Assembly: GCA_015259235.1 (NCBI GenBank)
Contig: JABZGM010000049.1
Location: 1 to 12,309, forward strand
Source of the DNA: Alloprevotella sp.
Lineage (GTDB): Bacteria; Bacteroidota; Bacteroidia; Bacteroidales; Bacteroidaceae
Direction of reading: 5' to 3'
DNA length: 12,309 bases
Made by a program: the position numbers and the translations under genes. This document shows positions 6,306-12,309 of the stretch, one piece after another. The number at the start of each line of letters is the position of its first letter. Position 1 is the stretch's first letter. The notes under the pieces are model-generated. The model was not told the DNA's origin. It saw nothing but the letters and a program-made list of their open reading frames with translations, and did no database searches.

Positions 6306-6617
6306 TTAGAAATAGTTAACCACATAGTGTTGCCGTTGGAGTTTGGGATAGTAGAAGGCGACCCCAAAGCGGTATAAATCGAAGGACACGGTGCTAAATG
6401 CTGACTGCTGAAGCCGCTGCCAAGCCTGCTTGCGCGACTCATCGTCATGGGGACAGAGCAAAACAAAGACTGCCGTGGGGGCTAACACTGCTGCTGGAGG
6501 GGACTTCTCAGTCGCCTCGACAGAAACGTCCGACGTTTTCAAAAAAATCTCCGACGTTTTTTGGAAAATCTCCAACGTTTTTGGAAAAATCTCCGACGTT
6601 TTTTGGAAAAACTCCAA
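6306..6617 (-). CDS. Doubtful hypothetical protein overlapping the 21-bp repeat
   Basis: A minus-strand frame of about 103 codons is open here but has no ATG; the first possible start is TTG at 6617, and a TGA closes the frame some 30 bases further upstream. Its N-terminal third is heptad repeats encoded by the tandem repeat (FQKTSEI, FPKTLEI, FQKTSEI, FLKTSDV). The C-terminal part (LCPHDDESRKQAWQRLQ, then FDLYRFGVAFYYPKLQRQHY) has the composition of a real soluble domain, but I recognise no family. It could be a real gene whose N-terminus has been replaced by repeat DNA, a gene relic, or chance. There is no promoter box upstream. Confidence 0.33.
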   Translation of the reverse strand: MEFFQKTSEIFPKTLEIFQKTSEIFLKTSDVSVEATEKSPPAAVLAPTAVFVLLCPHDDESRKQAWQRLQQSAFSTVSFDLYRFGVAFYYPKLQRQHYVVNYF

Positions 6618-6661
6618 CGTTTTTTCTGAAACGTCCGACGTGCTTTCTCAAAGCTCCGATT
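6529..6661. repeat. Tandem repeat, exact 21-bp period, seven units
   Basis: The core TCCRACG recurs at 6529, 6550, 6571, 6592, 6613, 6634 and 6655 (last copy TCCGATT), every 21 bp without a slip; a weaker copy may start at 6508. Between cores lie T- and A-runs (for example TTTTTTGGAAAA). Because 21 is a multiple of three, each open frame yields heptapeptides: SDVFWKI and SPTFFGK types on the plus strand, FQKTSEI on the minus strand. Confidence 0.92.
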
Positions 6662-6665
6662 GTTG

Positions 6666-6681
6666 AGGGCATTTATGCCCT
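6666..6681. repeat. 16-bp palindrome upstream of the sialidase gene
   Basis: AGGGCAT and ATGCCCT (7-bp arms) flank only two bases, making a near-perfect palindrome about 130 bp before the sialidase ATG. The tiny loop fits a dimeric protein binding site better than an RNA terminator, and no T-run follows. Confidence 0.5.
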
Positions 6682-6812
6682 GATGGCGGGCTCACCACTC
6701 AGATGCAAAGGCGAAAATAGCGGTTGGCAGTTCCGCAATAAGGACGGTCCGCGCTCCGCTCGCTCTGTTGACACTGGGTGCATTCTCAAACATTGTTCAC
6801 AAACTACCCATT

Positions 6813-8189
6813 ATGAAGTCACTTTTTTTGTCCACCTTCGGCTTGTTCTCGGCACTGTGTGTTGGCGCGCAAACTCTGGCTCCTTTCGACAGAAGCCATG
6901 TTGCTACCTTCGGCTTGAACAATCCTGCCGACACGACCCTACGTTATGCGCCAGAAGTGGCAAATACCTACACGGCTTTCGAGCAACCGCTCTTCCCCAC
7001 TTTGGCAAACATGGTGCCTTATCGCATTCCTGCCATCGCAGTTACGCGAAATGGCACGCTCATCGCCGTGAGTGACTATCGCCCCTGTGGAGCAGACATC
7101 GGTTTGGGTCGGGTGGACCTGCGCTATCGTCTGTCGAACGACAACGGACAGACGTGGTCGCCACAATACATATTGGCACAAGGCGATGGCGTCACTGGTA
7201 GTCGCAAGTGCGGTTATGGCGATGCTGCCATCGTAGCCGACCGCAAGAGCAATGAAGTGGTGGTGGTTTGTGTCACGGGCAACACGGTTTATGGTCACGG
7301 TACTACGACACGTCAGAATCCCAACCGCGTGGCAGTGCTCCACAGCGCGGATGGCGGTCGCACTTGGTCGCGTCCAGCAGAAATAACAGAGTCTATTTAT
7401 GGACTTTTCGACCAAAGTCAGCTCGGTCCTGTGCAGTCACTCTTCTTCGGCAGTGGTCGCATCTGTCAGAGCAGTCGCATCAAGGTGGGCAAATACTACC
7501 GACTTTATGCTGCCCTCTGTGCACGTCCTGGCGGTAACCGCGTGGTTTATTCCGACGACTTCGGACGCACATGGCATTCGCTCGGCACCATCCACACCTC
7601 GCCTGCGCCAAAGGGCGATGAACCTAAGGTGGAGGAATTGCCCAATGGCGATGTCGTGCTCTCTAGTCGTGCCTATGGTGGACGATTTTTCAATGTGTTC
7701 CACTACATGTCGCACAAGAATGCCACTGGCACTTGGGATGCTGAGGCTGTGCACTCGGCAGAAGTGGCAGGCGGCGTGAAGGCGTTGCAAAATAGCACCA
7801 ATGGGGAAATCCTCATCGTCCCAGCGGTGGAGCGCGCCACAGGCAAGAAGCTGCCCCTCGCTCTGCAGTCTGTGCCCCTCGGTCCTGGTCGCGCCAACGT
7901 AGGTGTCTATTATAAACCCCTACACACAGACCAGGATTACGCTACGGGCAAAGATTTCGCCCAAAACTGGAGCGGACCTTTCCAAGTGTCCACTAATCTC
8001 AGTGCCTACAGCACCATGGTGCAGCAGCAAGATGGTCGCATTGCCTTCTTCTATGAGGAAGAAACTTATGGCAAAGGATTGAGTTACACCAATATGTATC
8101 GCCCTCTTACCTTAGAACAAATCACAGGCGGAAAGTTTGCGCCTATTTCCACCCAAAAAGCGAATAAGAAACGTGTGGCAAACCGCTAA
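6813..8189 (+). CDS. Secreted sialidase (GH33 exo-alpha-sialidase)
   Basis: The 458-residue enzyme should release terminal sialic acids from host glycans in the periplasm or outside the cell. The signal peptide is residues 1-20 (MKSLFLSTFG...CVGAQ), which selects the ATG at 6813 over the earlier in-frame start at 6768. The RIP motif (YRIPAI, Arg71) gives the first arginine of the triad. Asp95 in ADIG is the likely acid/base. Three Asp boxes are visible: SNDNGQTW (108-115), SADGGRTW (178-185) and SDDFGRTW (247-254). Glu270 (DEPKVEELPNGD) is the likely partner of the Tyr nucleophile, probably Tyr399 (SAYSTM). Arg286 and Arg360 fit the other triad arginines. There is no added carbohydrate-binding domain, so it is a compact catalytic-domain form. 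No sialic acid transport or catabolism genes are adjacent. Confidence 0.9.
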   Translation: MKSLFLSTFGLFSALCVGAQTLAPFDRSHVATFGLNNPADTTLRYAPEVANTYTAFEQPLFPTLANMVPYRIPAIAVTRNGTLIAVSDYRPCGADIGLGRVDLRYRLSNDNGQTWSPQYILAQGDGVTGSRKCGYGDAAIVADRKSNEVVVVCVTGNTVYGHGTTTRQNPNRVAVLHSADGGRTWSRPAEITESIYGLFDQSQLGPVQSLFFGSGRICQSSRIKVGKYYRLYAALCARPGGNRVVYSDDFGRTWHSLGTIHTSPAPKGDEPKVEELPNGDVVLSSRAYGGRFFNVFHYMSHKNATGTWDAEAVHSAEVAGGVKALQNSTNGEILIVPAVERATGKKLPLALQSVPLGPGRANVGVYYKPLHTDQDYATGKDFAQNWSGPFQVSTNLSAYSTMVQQQDGRIAFFYEEETYGKGLSYTNMYRPLTLEQITGGKFAPISTQKANKKRVANR

Positions 8190-8290
8190 TCTCTGGCGTG
8201 ATTTTCCCACTTCTAGTCTTTCATACTCAGCACAGCGCGCTGGCTCTCGTAAATGATTGCCTGCGTCGTGCCACAACACTCTGAACACTG

Positions 8291-8321
8291 AGCAAAGGTG
8301 CAATCCCATTGTACCTTTGCT
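8291..8321 (+). promoter_or_regulatory. Hairpin containing a promoter-like -7 box ahead of cysS
   Basis: A 14-bp stem (8291-8304 with 8308-8321, one G-T wobble) closes a 3-base loop about 100 bp after the sialidase stop. Its right arm contains TACCTTTG (8312-8319), a match to the Bacteroidetes -7 box TAnnTTTG, about 30 bp before the cysS ATG; no good TTTG is seen at -33. Only TTTG follows the stem, so as a sialidase terminator it would be weak. Confidence 0.5.
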
Positions 8322-8348
8322 TTGACACATAAGATAAGCATTCAGTTC

Positions 8349-9845
8349 ATGGCTCTTCAAATTTACAACACCCTCTCTCGCACAAAAGAAGTCTTCAAAC
8401 CCATTCACGAAGGTCGCGTAGGCATGTATGTGTGTGGACCCACCGTCTATGGCGATGCCCACCTCGGACACGCGCGTCCTGCCATCACCTTCGACCTCCT
8501 CTTCCGTTACCTCAAACACTTGGGATATGCCGTGCGCTATGTCCGCAACATCACCGATGTGGGGCATTTGGAACATGATGCCGACGAGGGTGAGGACAAA
8601 ATTGCGAAAAAAGCTCGATTGGATCAACTCGAACCCATGGAAGTGGCGCAATTCTATACCAACCGTTTCAATGCAGCTATGGCACAGCTCAATGTGCTTC
8701 CTCCTTCCATCGAACCTCATGCTACGGGACATATCATCGAACAAATCGAACTGGTGAAGCAAATTCTCGCAGCAGGTTATGCTTATGAAAGCAATGGTTC
8801 GGTCTATTTCGACGTGGTGAAGTACAACGAAGACTATAAATATGGTATTCTTTCGGGACGTAATCTCGAAGAAGTCCGCGATGCGAGTCGCGAACTCGAT
8901 GGCGTGGGCGAAAAGCGCCACCAAGTGGACTTTGCCCTTTGGAAAAAAGCCAGTCCTGCGCACATCATGCGTTGGCCCTCTCCTTGGGGCGATGGATTTC
9001 CTGGTTGGCACTGCGAGTGCACAGCCATGGGACGCAAATATCTCGGTGAAGAATTCGACATCCACGGCGGTGGTATGGACTTGATGTTCCCACACCACGA
9101 GTGCGAAATCGCACAATCTCAAGCCTCGCAAGGACATGCCATGGTGCACTATTGGATGCACAACAACATGATTACCATTGCCGGTAAGAAGATGGGCAAG
9201 AGCTACAACAATTTCATCACCCTCGATGAGTTCTTCTCGGGCAGTCACGAATTGCTCTCCCAGCCCTTCTCACCGATGACGATTCGTTTCTTCATCCTTC
9301 AGGCGCATTATCGTTCCACGCTCGACTTCAGTAACGATGCGCTCCTAGCTTCGCAAAAGGGACTCGAACGTTTGATGGATGCCCTCCATGCTTTCGATCG
9401 CATCACCCCCTTGGCAGAAGGTGAAACGCCTAAGGGCGAGGTGGTAAGTGCAGAGTGGGTGGCAGATTTGCGCCAACGCTGCTATGATGCGATGGACGAT
9501 GATTTGAACAGCCCCATCGTGATTTCCTATCTCTTCGAGGCTTGCCGCACCATCAACTCATTGGCGGACGGCAAAATGTCGATTGCTGCCGAAACATTGG
9601 CTGCACTCCGCGAGGTGTTCCACACCTTCTGCTTCGATATCCTCGGTCTCACCGCAGAAGAAGGCGGAAATGCAGCTCGCGAAGCCGCCTTCTCTTCTGC
9701 CATCGACCTCTTGTTGGAAGTGCGCGCTAAGGCAAAAGCCAACAAAGACTGGGCAACAAGTGACCAAATTCGCGACCAACTGGCAGCTCTCGGCTTTGCT
9801 GTGAAAGACACCAAAGACGGTGCCACTTGGAAACTCGAACGATAA
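8349..9845 (+). CDS. cysS: Cysteinyl-tRNA synthetase
   Basis: This class I aminoacyl-tRNA synthetase charges tRNA-Cys in the cytoplasm. The 498-residue product starts at the ATG at 8349 (MALQIYNTLSRTKE), as usual for the family; an in-frame extension to 8298 would add 17 atypical residues. The HIGH-type signature is AHLGHAR (37-43). The KMSKS loop is present as KMGKS (281-285), with Gly in place of the first Ser. The zinc ligands seen in E. coli CysRS align to Cys29 (YVCGPTVYG), Cys224 (GWHCEC), His249 and Glu253 (PHHECE). WMHNNMI and the C-terminal DALR/anticodon region (KANKDWATSDQIRDQL) are intact. A hairpin with a promoter-like box lies about 30 bp upstream and a terminator follows, so it is probably monocistronic. 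Confidence 0.97.
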   Translation: MALQIYNTLSRTKEVFKPIHEGRVGMYVCGPTVYGDAHLGHARPAITFDLLFRYLKHLGYAVRYVRNITDVGHLEHDADEGEDKIAKKARLDQLEPMEVAQFYTNRFNAAMAQLNVLPPSIEPHATGHIIEQIELVKQILAAGYAYESNGSVYFDVVKYNEDYKYGILSGRNLEEVRDASRELDGVGEKRHQVDFALWKKASPAHIMRWPSPWGDGFPGWHCECTAMGRKYLGEEFDIHGGGMDLMFPHHECEIAQSQASQGHAMVHYWMHNNMITIAGKKMGKSYNNFITLDEFFSGSHELLSQPFSPMTIRFFILQAHYRSTLDFSNDALLASQKGLERLMDALHAFDRITPLAEGETPKGEVVSAEWVADLRQRCYDAMDDDLNSPIVISYLFEACRTINSLADGKMSIAAETLAALREVFHTFCFDILGLTAEEGGNAAREAAFSSAIDLLLEVRAKAKANKDWATSDQIRDQLAALGFAVKDTKDGATWKLER

Positions 9846-9861
9846 CCCACAAACTTTCCTT

Positions 9862-9896
9862 AGAGCACTCCGACTTCTTGGAGTGCTCTGAGTTTT
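9862..9896 (+). terminator. Rho-independent terminator after cysS
   Basis: A perfect 10-bp stem (9862-9871 with 9880-9889, AGAGCACTCC/GGAGTGCTCT) closes an 8-base loop and is followed by GAGTTTT, 17 bp after the cysS stop. Confidence 0.8.
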
Positions 9897-9932
9897 CCCA
9901 TCCCCCAGAGTTGGCATAAACCCCAGAACATC

Positions 9933-11111
9933 ATGTCAGATTTTCCACATACTTCGCCCTCAAACGGACAGTCCTCTGCTGCGAATGGAGCCGCTCACGT
10001 GGCTCATGGAGAAATACGCGCAGCAAAAGGAGCTTCTTCTGCTGCGGACGGATTTTTCTCCACTGCACAGGGGGATTCTAGCCCCACGCAAGCAGAAGAT
10101 GAACGCTGGATGCGACGTTGTCTCCAACTAGCCCGACAAGGCGAACTCACCACGGCTCCTAATCCCATGGTGGGCGCGGTGATTGTGTATGGCACTGGTG
10201 CAGATGCACGCATCCTTGGCGAAGGTTATCATCTTCGTCCTGGTGAAGGGCATGCAGAAGTATTGGCGTTTCGTGCTGTTCGTCCCGAAGATCGTCCCCT
10301 CCTTGCCGAAAGCACCATCTACGTCACCCTAGAACCTTGTTCGCACTACGGGCGCACTCCGCCTTGTTCCGCCTTGATTATCAAAAACAAGGTGAAACGT
10401 TGCGTCATCGGCTCTGAAGATCCTTTCCGCAAAGTCCGTGGTCGCGGCATAGCCATGCTGCAAGAAGCCGGCATTGAGGTCACAGTGGGTGTGCTGCGCG
10501 AGGAGTGCATTTATCTCAATCGCAAATTCTTTTGCCAAAACGTGTTGCGTCGCCCCTTTATCACCTTGAAATGGGCTGCCACCTCCGATGGGTTTATCGA
10601 CCGTTCGCGGAGTTTGGATGAAAACGGCGAAGTGTCTGCAGCACCGCTCCGACTTTCTTCTCCATCTTCCCTATTGCGTGTGCATCACTTTCGCGCCACG
10701 CACCAAGCTATCCTAGTGGGGCGCAAAACTTTCCAACTCGATGCCCCAAAACTCAATGTTCGCTGCTGGCCCGGGGCTTCTCCCCTCCGTTGCGTCTTGG
10801 GCAGTGTGGATGAACGTGCGCTTTCTGCTGGTTTTCAAGCCTATGCCGATATAGACTCCTTGCTCGAAGGACTGCGTCTCGATGGCGTGCAGTCGCTTTT
10901 TGTGGAAGGGGGACAAGCCACCCTCCAAAGTTTCATAGAGCGCGACCTATGGGATGAGGCGTGGGAAGAGATTTCTCCGCAGCGCATTGGCGAGGGCGTG
11001 CCTGCTCCCACGATGCCCCACGTCTTCACCGCGCAAGAAGAAGAGCATTTCGGTCGCACCTATCGCCACTGGCTCAGCCCTGTTTTGACGAAAAACTATG
11101 TTGATTTCTAG
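9933..11111 (+). CDS. ribD: Bifunctional riboflavin biosynthesis protein RibD with N-terminal repeat extension
   Basis: RibD deaminates 2,5-diamino-6-ribosylamino-4(3H)-pyrimidinone 5'-phosphate and then reduces the ribosyl side chain, using NADPH. The 392-residue product has the deaminase domain at about 55-200: WMRRCLQLA, NPMVGAV, HAE (107-109) and PCSHYGRTPPC (135-145), giving the zinc ligands His107, Cys136 and Cys145 and the proton shuttle Glu109. The reductase domain follows: TLKWAATSDGFID (211-223), ILVGRKTFQLDAPKLNVR (260-277) and LFVEGGQATL (322-331). The first 54 residues are extra to the family and form heptads ending in Gly. There is no ATG between the start and Met60, and Met60 would cut into the first helix, so the extension is probably translated. 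No other rib genes are nearby. Confidence 0.95.
   Translation: MSDFPHTSPSNGQSSAANGAAHVAHGEIRAAKGASSAADGFFSTAQGDSSPTQAEDERWMRRCLQLARQGELTTAPNPMVGAVIVYGTGADARILGEGYHLRPGEGHAEVLAFRAVRPEDRPLLAESTIYVTLEPCSHYGRTPPCSALIIKNKVKRCVIGSEDPFRKVRGRGIAMLQEAGIEVTVGVLREECIYLNRKFFCQNVLRRPFITLKWAATSDGFIDRSRSLDENGEVSAAPLRLSSPSSLLRVHHFRATHQAILVGRKTFQLDAPKLNVRCWPGASPLRCVLGSVDERALSAGFQAYADIDSLLEGLRLDGVQSLFVEGGQATLQSFIERDLWDEAWEEISPQRIGEGVPAPTMPHVFTAQEEEHFGRTYRHWLSPVLTKNYVDF
9948..10094 (+). repeat. 21-bp-period repeat coding for Gly-ending heptads in the RibD N-terminus
   Basis: Glycine codons fall at 9966, 9987, 10008, 10029, 10050 and 10071, exactly 21 bp apart (residues 12, 19, 26, 33, 40, 47). The heptads include QSSAANG, AAHVAHG, EIRAAKG, ASSAADG and FFSTAQG, and a degenerate DSSPTQA. 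The DNA consensus is roughly NNN TCT TCT GCT GCG RAH GGA. Copies are diverged, but their phase is perfect. Confidence 0.85.
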
Positions 11112-11252
11112 CCTTTCTCTCTGACGATTGCTAGTCAATCTCCGTAGGTTGCCAGTACATTTCCTAGCCATTCTGTTGGCAACTCCTTTATTTGGTAACT
11201 ACCATCAGAATTTACTCCTCTACCTCTCAAGCCTTTTTTTTACACATCCAAT
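11112..11252 (+). promoter_or_regulatory. Spacer before the protease gene; no consensus promoter seen
   Basis: It contains a 7-bp inverted repeat (11148-11154 with 11177-11183, GTTGCCA/TGGCAAC) and a run of eight T at about 11233-11240, close to the ATG at 11253. No TAnnTTTG box or clear ribD terminator is present, so read-through from ribD is possible. Confidence 0.3.
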
Positions 11253-12309
11253 ATGTCACATCTCACTTTCCGTATTTCACGCATCGCTGCTCCGTTGTTT
11301 GCGTGTTTCTTAGGTCTATTTGCACTTGCTTCCTGCGGCAACATGAGCGAGAAAGAGCTACAAACCACCTGCGCTTCGGGCGTGGTGATGGTTCAAAATC
11401 GCGCGTACTACGAAATTCGTATCCCAGGCATGGAGTCGCTCTACTTCACTTCCTTCGATTCGGACGATGATTTAGAAAATCTCACCGATGATTTGAACGA
11501 TATCAAACCATCGGAAGGCTATGGCACTGGCTTCTTTGTGAGCAAAGATGGGAAGATCGTGACCAACAATCACGTGGTGAGTGGAGAAAACAAGAAAGAA
11601 GCTGTGAGCGAAGCCTTAAATCAGCGTATCTCTTACATATTGTCGAGCTATATTCGAAGCTCTCAAGAGTTCAGTGAGTCGGTAGAGGAGGCGGAGAATG
11701 CCTTAGAAAATTTCGATGGCGACGACACAGAGCTCATGGAACTCCAAGAGCGCTTGGACAACTTGCGCCAACAAAAGACAGAACTTGAGAATAAGGTGCG
11801 ACGACTCGTCAACATCAATCTCAATAGTCTCCGACTGGTCTACCACAACGAAGTGGGCATCGTGCAAAATCATACCATGACCACGGGCACAAACTCCTTC
11901 CAGCCTTGCACTGTCCTCCGCACGGATGCTGAACACGACCTAGCAGTGATTCAACTCAAAAACCAGGTGACGCCTGCCAACTCCTACATTTTCACCATTC
12001 CTGCCAAAGATCCGCTCATCGAGTACTCCTTTGCAGAGCGAATCTCTCAGAAGTTGGGCAACGACAAAAACGAGCAACTCTTCATGCTCAGCTACAATCT
12101 CGGTCCACAACTCGCAGTGACGAAAGAAGGCATCCAAGCGCAATTCAATAAAGGCTATGTGAGTCAAACTTCTTCCGACAAAATTCTCTATAGCATTCCC
12201 ACATTGCCTGGTTCGAGTGGTTCTCCCGTCTTCAATGCCAAGGGAGAATTAGTGGCAATCAACTATGCGGGGGTCCGTGATACGCAAAGTTTCAACTATG
12301 GAGTGCCGG
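11253..12309 (+). CDS. Trypsin-like serine protease, predicted lipoprotein (3' end outside window)
   Basis: The frame from the ATG at 11253 is open to the window end, giving 352 residues. A signal peptide ends in the lipobox LASC, so Cys28 should be lipidated and the protein anchored to a membrane facing the periplasm or outside. The chymotrypsin-fold triad is visible: His107 in IVTNNHVV, Asp229 in EHDLAVIQL, and Ser322 in LPGSSGSPVF. GYGTGFFVSKDGKIVTNNH matches the S1/HtrA-type trypsin domain. Between His and Asp lie about 120 residues, much longer than usual; residues 136-190 are highly charged and helical (LQERLDNLRQQKTELENKVR), probably a coiled coil. Whether a PDZ domain follows cannot be seen. 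It may act in envelope quality control or as a regulatory protease. Confidence 0.88.
   Translation, partial: MSHLTFRISRIAAPLFACFLGLFALASCGNMSEKELQTTCASGVVMVQNRAYYEIRIPGMESLYFTSFDSDDDLENLTDDLNDIKPSEGYGTGFFVSKDGKIVTNNHVVSGENKKEAVSEALNQRISYILSSYIRSSQEFSESVEEAENALENFDGDDTELMELQERLDNLRQQKTELENKVRRLVNINLNSLRLVYHNEVGIVQNHTMTTGTNSFQPCTVLRTDAEHDLAVIQLKNQVTPANSYIFTIPAKDPLIEYSFAERISQKLGNDKNEQLFMLSYNLGPQLAVTKEGIQAQFNKGYVSQTSSDKILYSIPTLPGSSGSPVFNAKGELVAINYAGVRDTQSFNYGVP

Larger units (their letters stand above)
6160..6812. other. 653-bp stretch without a confident gene
   Basis: From left to right it holds the DUF2795 promoter (6192-6222), a doubtful minus-strand frame (6306-6617), the 21-bp tandem repeat (6529-6661) and the 16-bp palindrome (6666-6681). 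Bases 6682-6812 form the leader of the sialidase gene; I see no TAnnTTTG box in it on the plus strand, so its promoter is unidentified. Confidence 0.6.

Noticed and set aside
6529..6661. Possible CRISPR array
   Set aside because: The unit is only 21 bp with no separate spacers of constant length, and no cas genes are nearby.
6398..7075. Plus-strand open frame of about 225 codons crossing the 21-bp repeat into the sialidase gene
   Set aside because: It overlaps the sialidase in another frame; its openness comes from the frame-neutral repeat.
8112..9248. Long open frame (about 378 codons) on the minus strand opposite the sialidase end and cysS
   Set aside because: It lies wholly antisense to cysS and the sialidase, has no recognisable motif or signal, and is explained by codon bias of the real genes.

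Overview
The window looks like chromosomal DNA of a Bacteroidales bacterium (Prevotellaceae/Porphyromonadaceae-like; the genus cannot be fixed from this stretch). The signs are a pair of small secreted OmpH/Skp proteins, an acidic DUF2795 protein of the Bacteroidetes type, a secreted GH33 sialidase, promoters of the Bacteroidetes pattern (TTTG, 19-20 bp, TAnnTTTG), and starts with no Shine-Dalgarno sequence. It carries ten intact or window-truncated genes, one weak hypothetical gene and one gene relic.

Left end (1-952): the 3' end of a plus-strand gene I do not recognise, a strong terminator, then about 430 bp without an intact gene. That stretch holds a large imperfect inverted repeat and a frameshifted relic of a DUF1016/YhcG-type nuclease gene.

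Centre left (953-5759), all minus strand, in transcription order: a GT2 glycosyltransferase, oxyR, two OmpH/Skp periplasmic chaperone genes, and the PBP4-type peptidase dacB. A consensus promoter precedes the first OmpH gene and a hairpin-T terminator follows the second, so the OmpH pair reads as its own envelope-biogenesis unit. OxyR keeps both redox cysteines at the E. coli positions 199 and 208.

Middle (5760-6812): a 73-residue DUF2795 protein with a clear promoter and terminator, then about 650 bp with an exact 21-bp tandem repeat that can be read as heptapeptides in several frames, a doubtful hypothetical gene overlapping it, and a 16-bp palindrome.

Right half (6813-12309), all plus strand: a secreted sialidase, cysS behind a hairpin that contains a promoter-like box, ribD with an unusual heptad-repeat N-terminal extension (again period 21 bp), and a trypsin-like serine protease lipoprotein that runs off the window. 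These four genes are separated by 86-160 bp and share no obvious pathway.

The most interesting structures are the two separate 21-bp heptapeptide-coding repeats (one intergenic, one built into RibD), the DUF1016 relic beside the inverted repeat, the split inverted repeat at the OmpH promoter, and the coiled-coil-like insertion in the protease. I found no convincing complete new multi-gene system.
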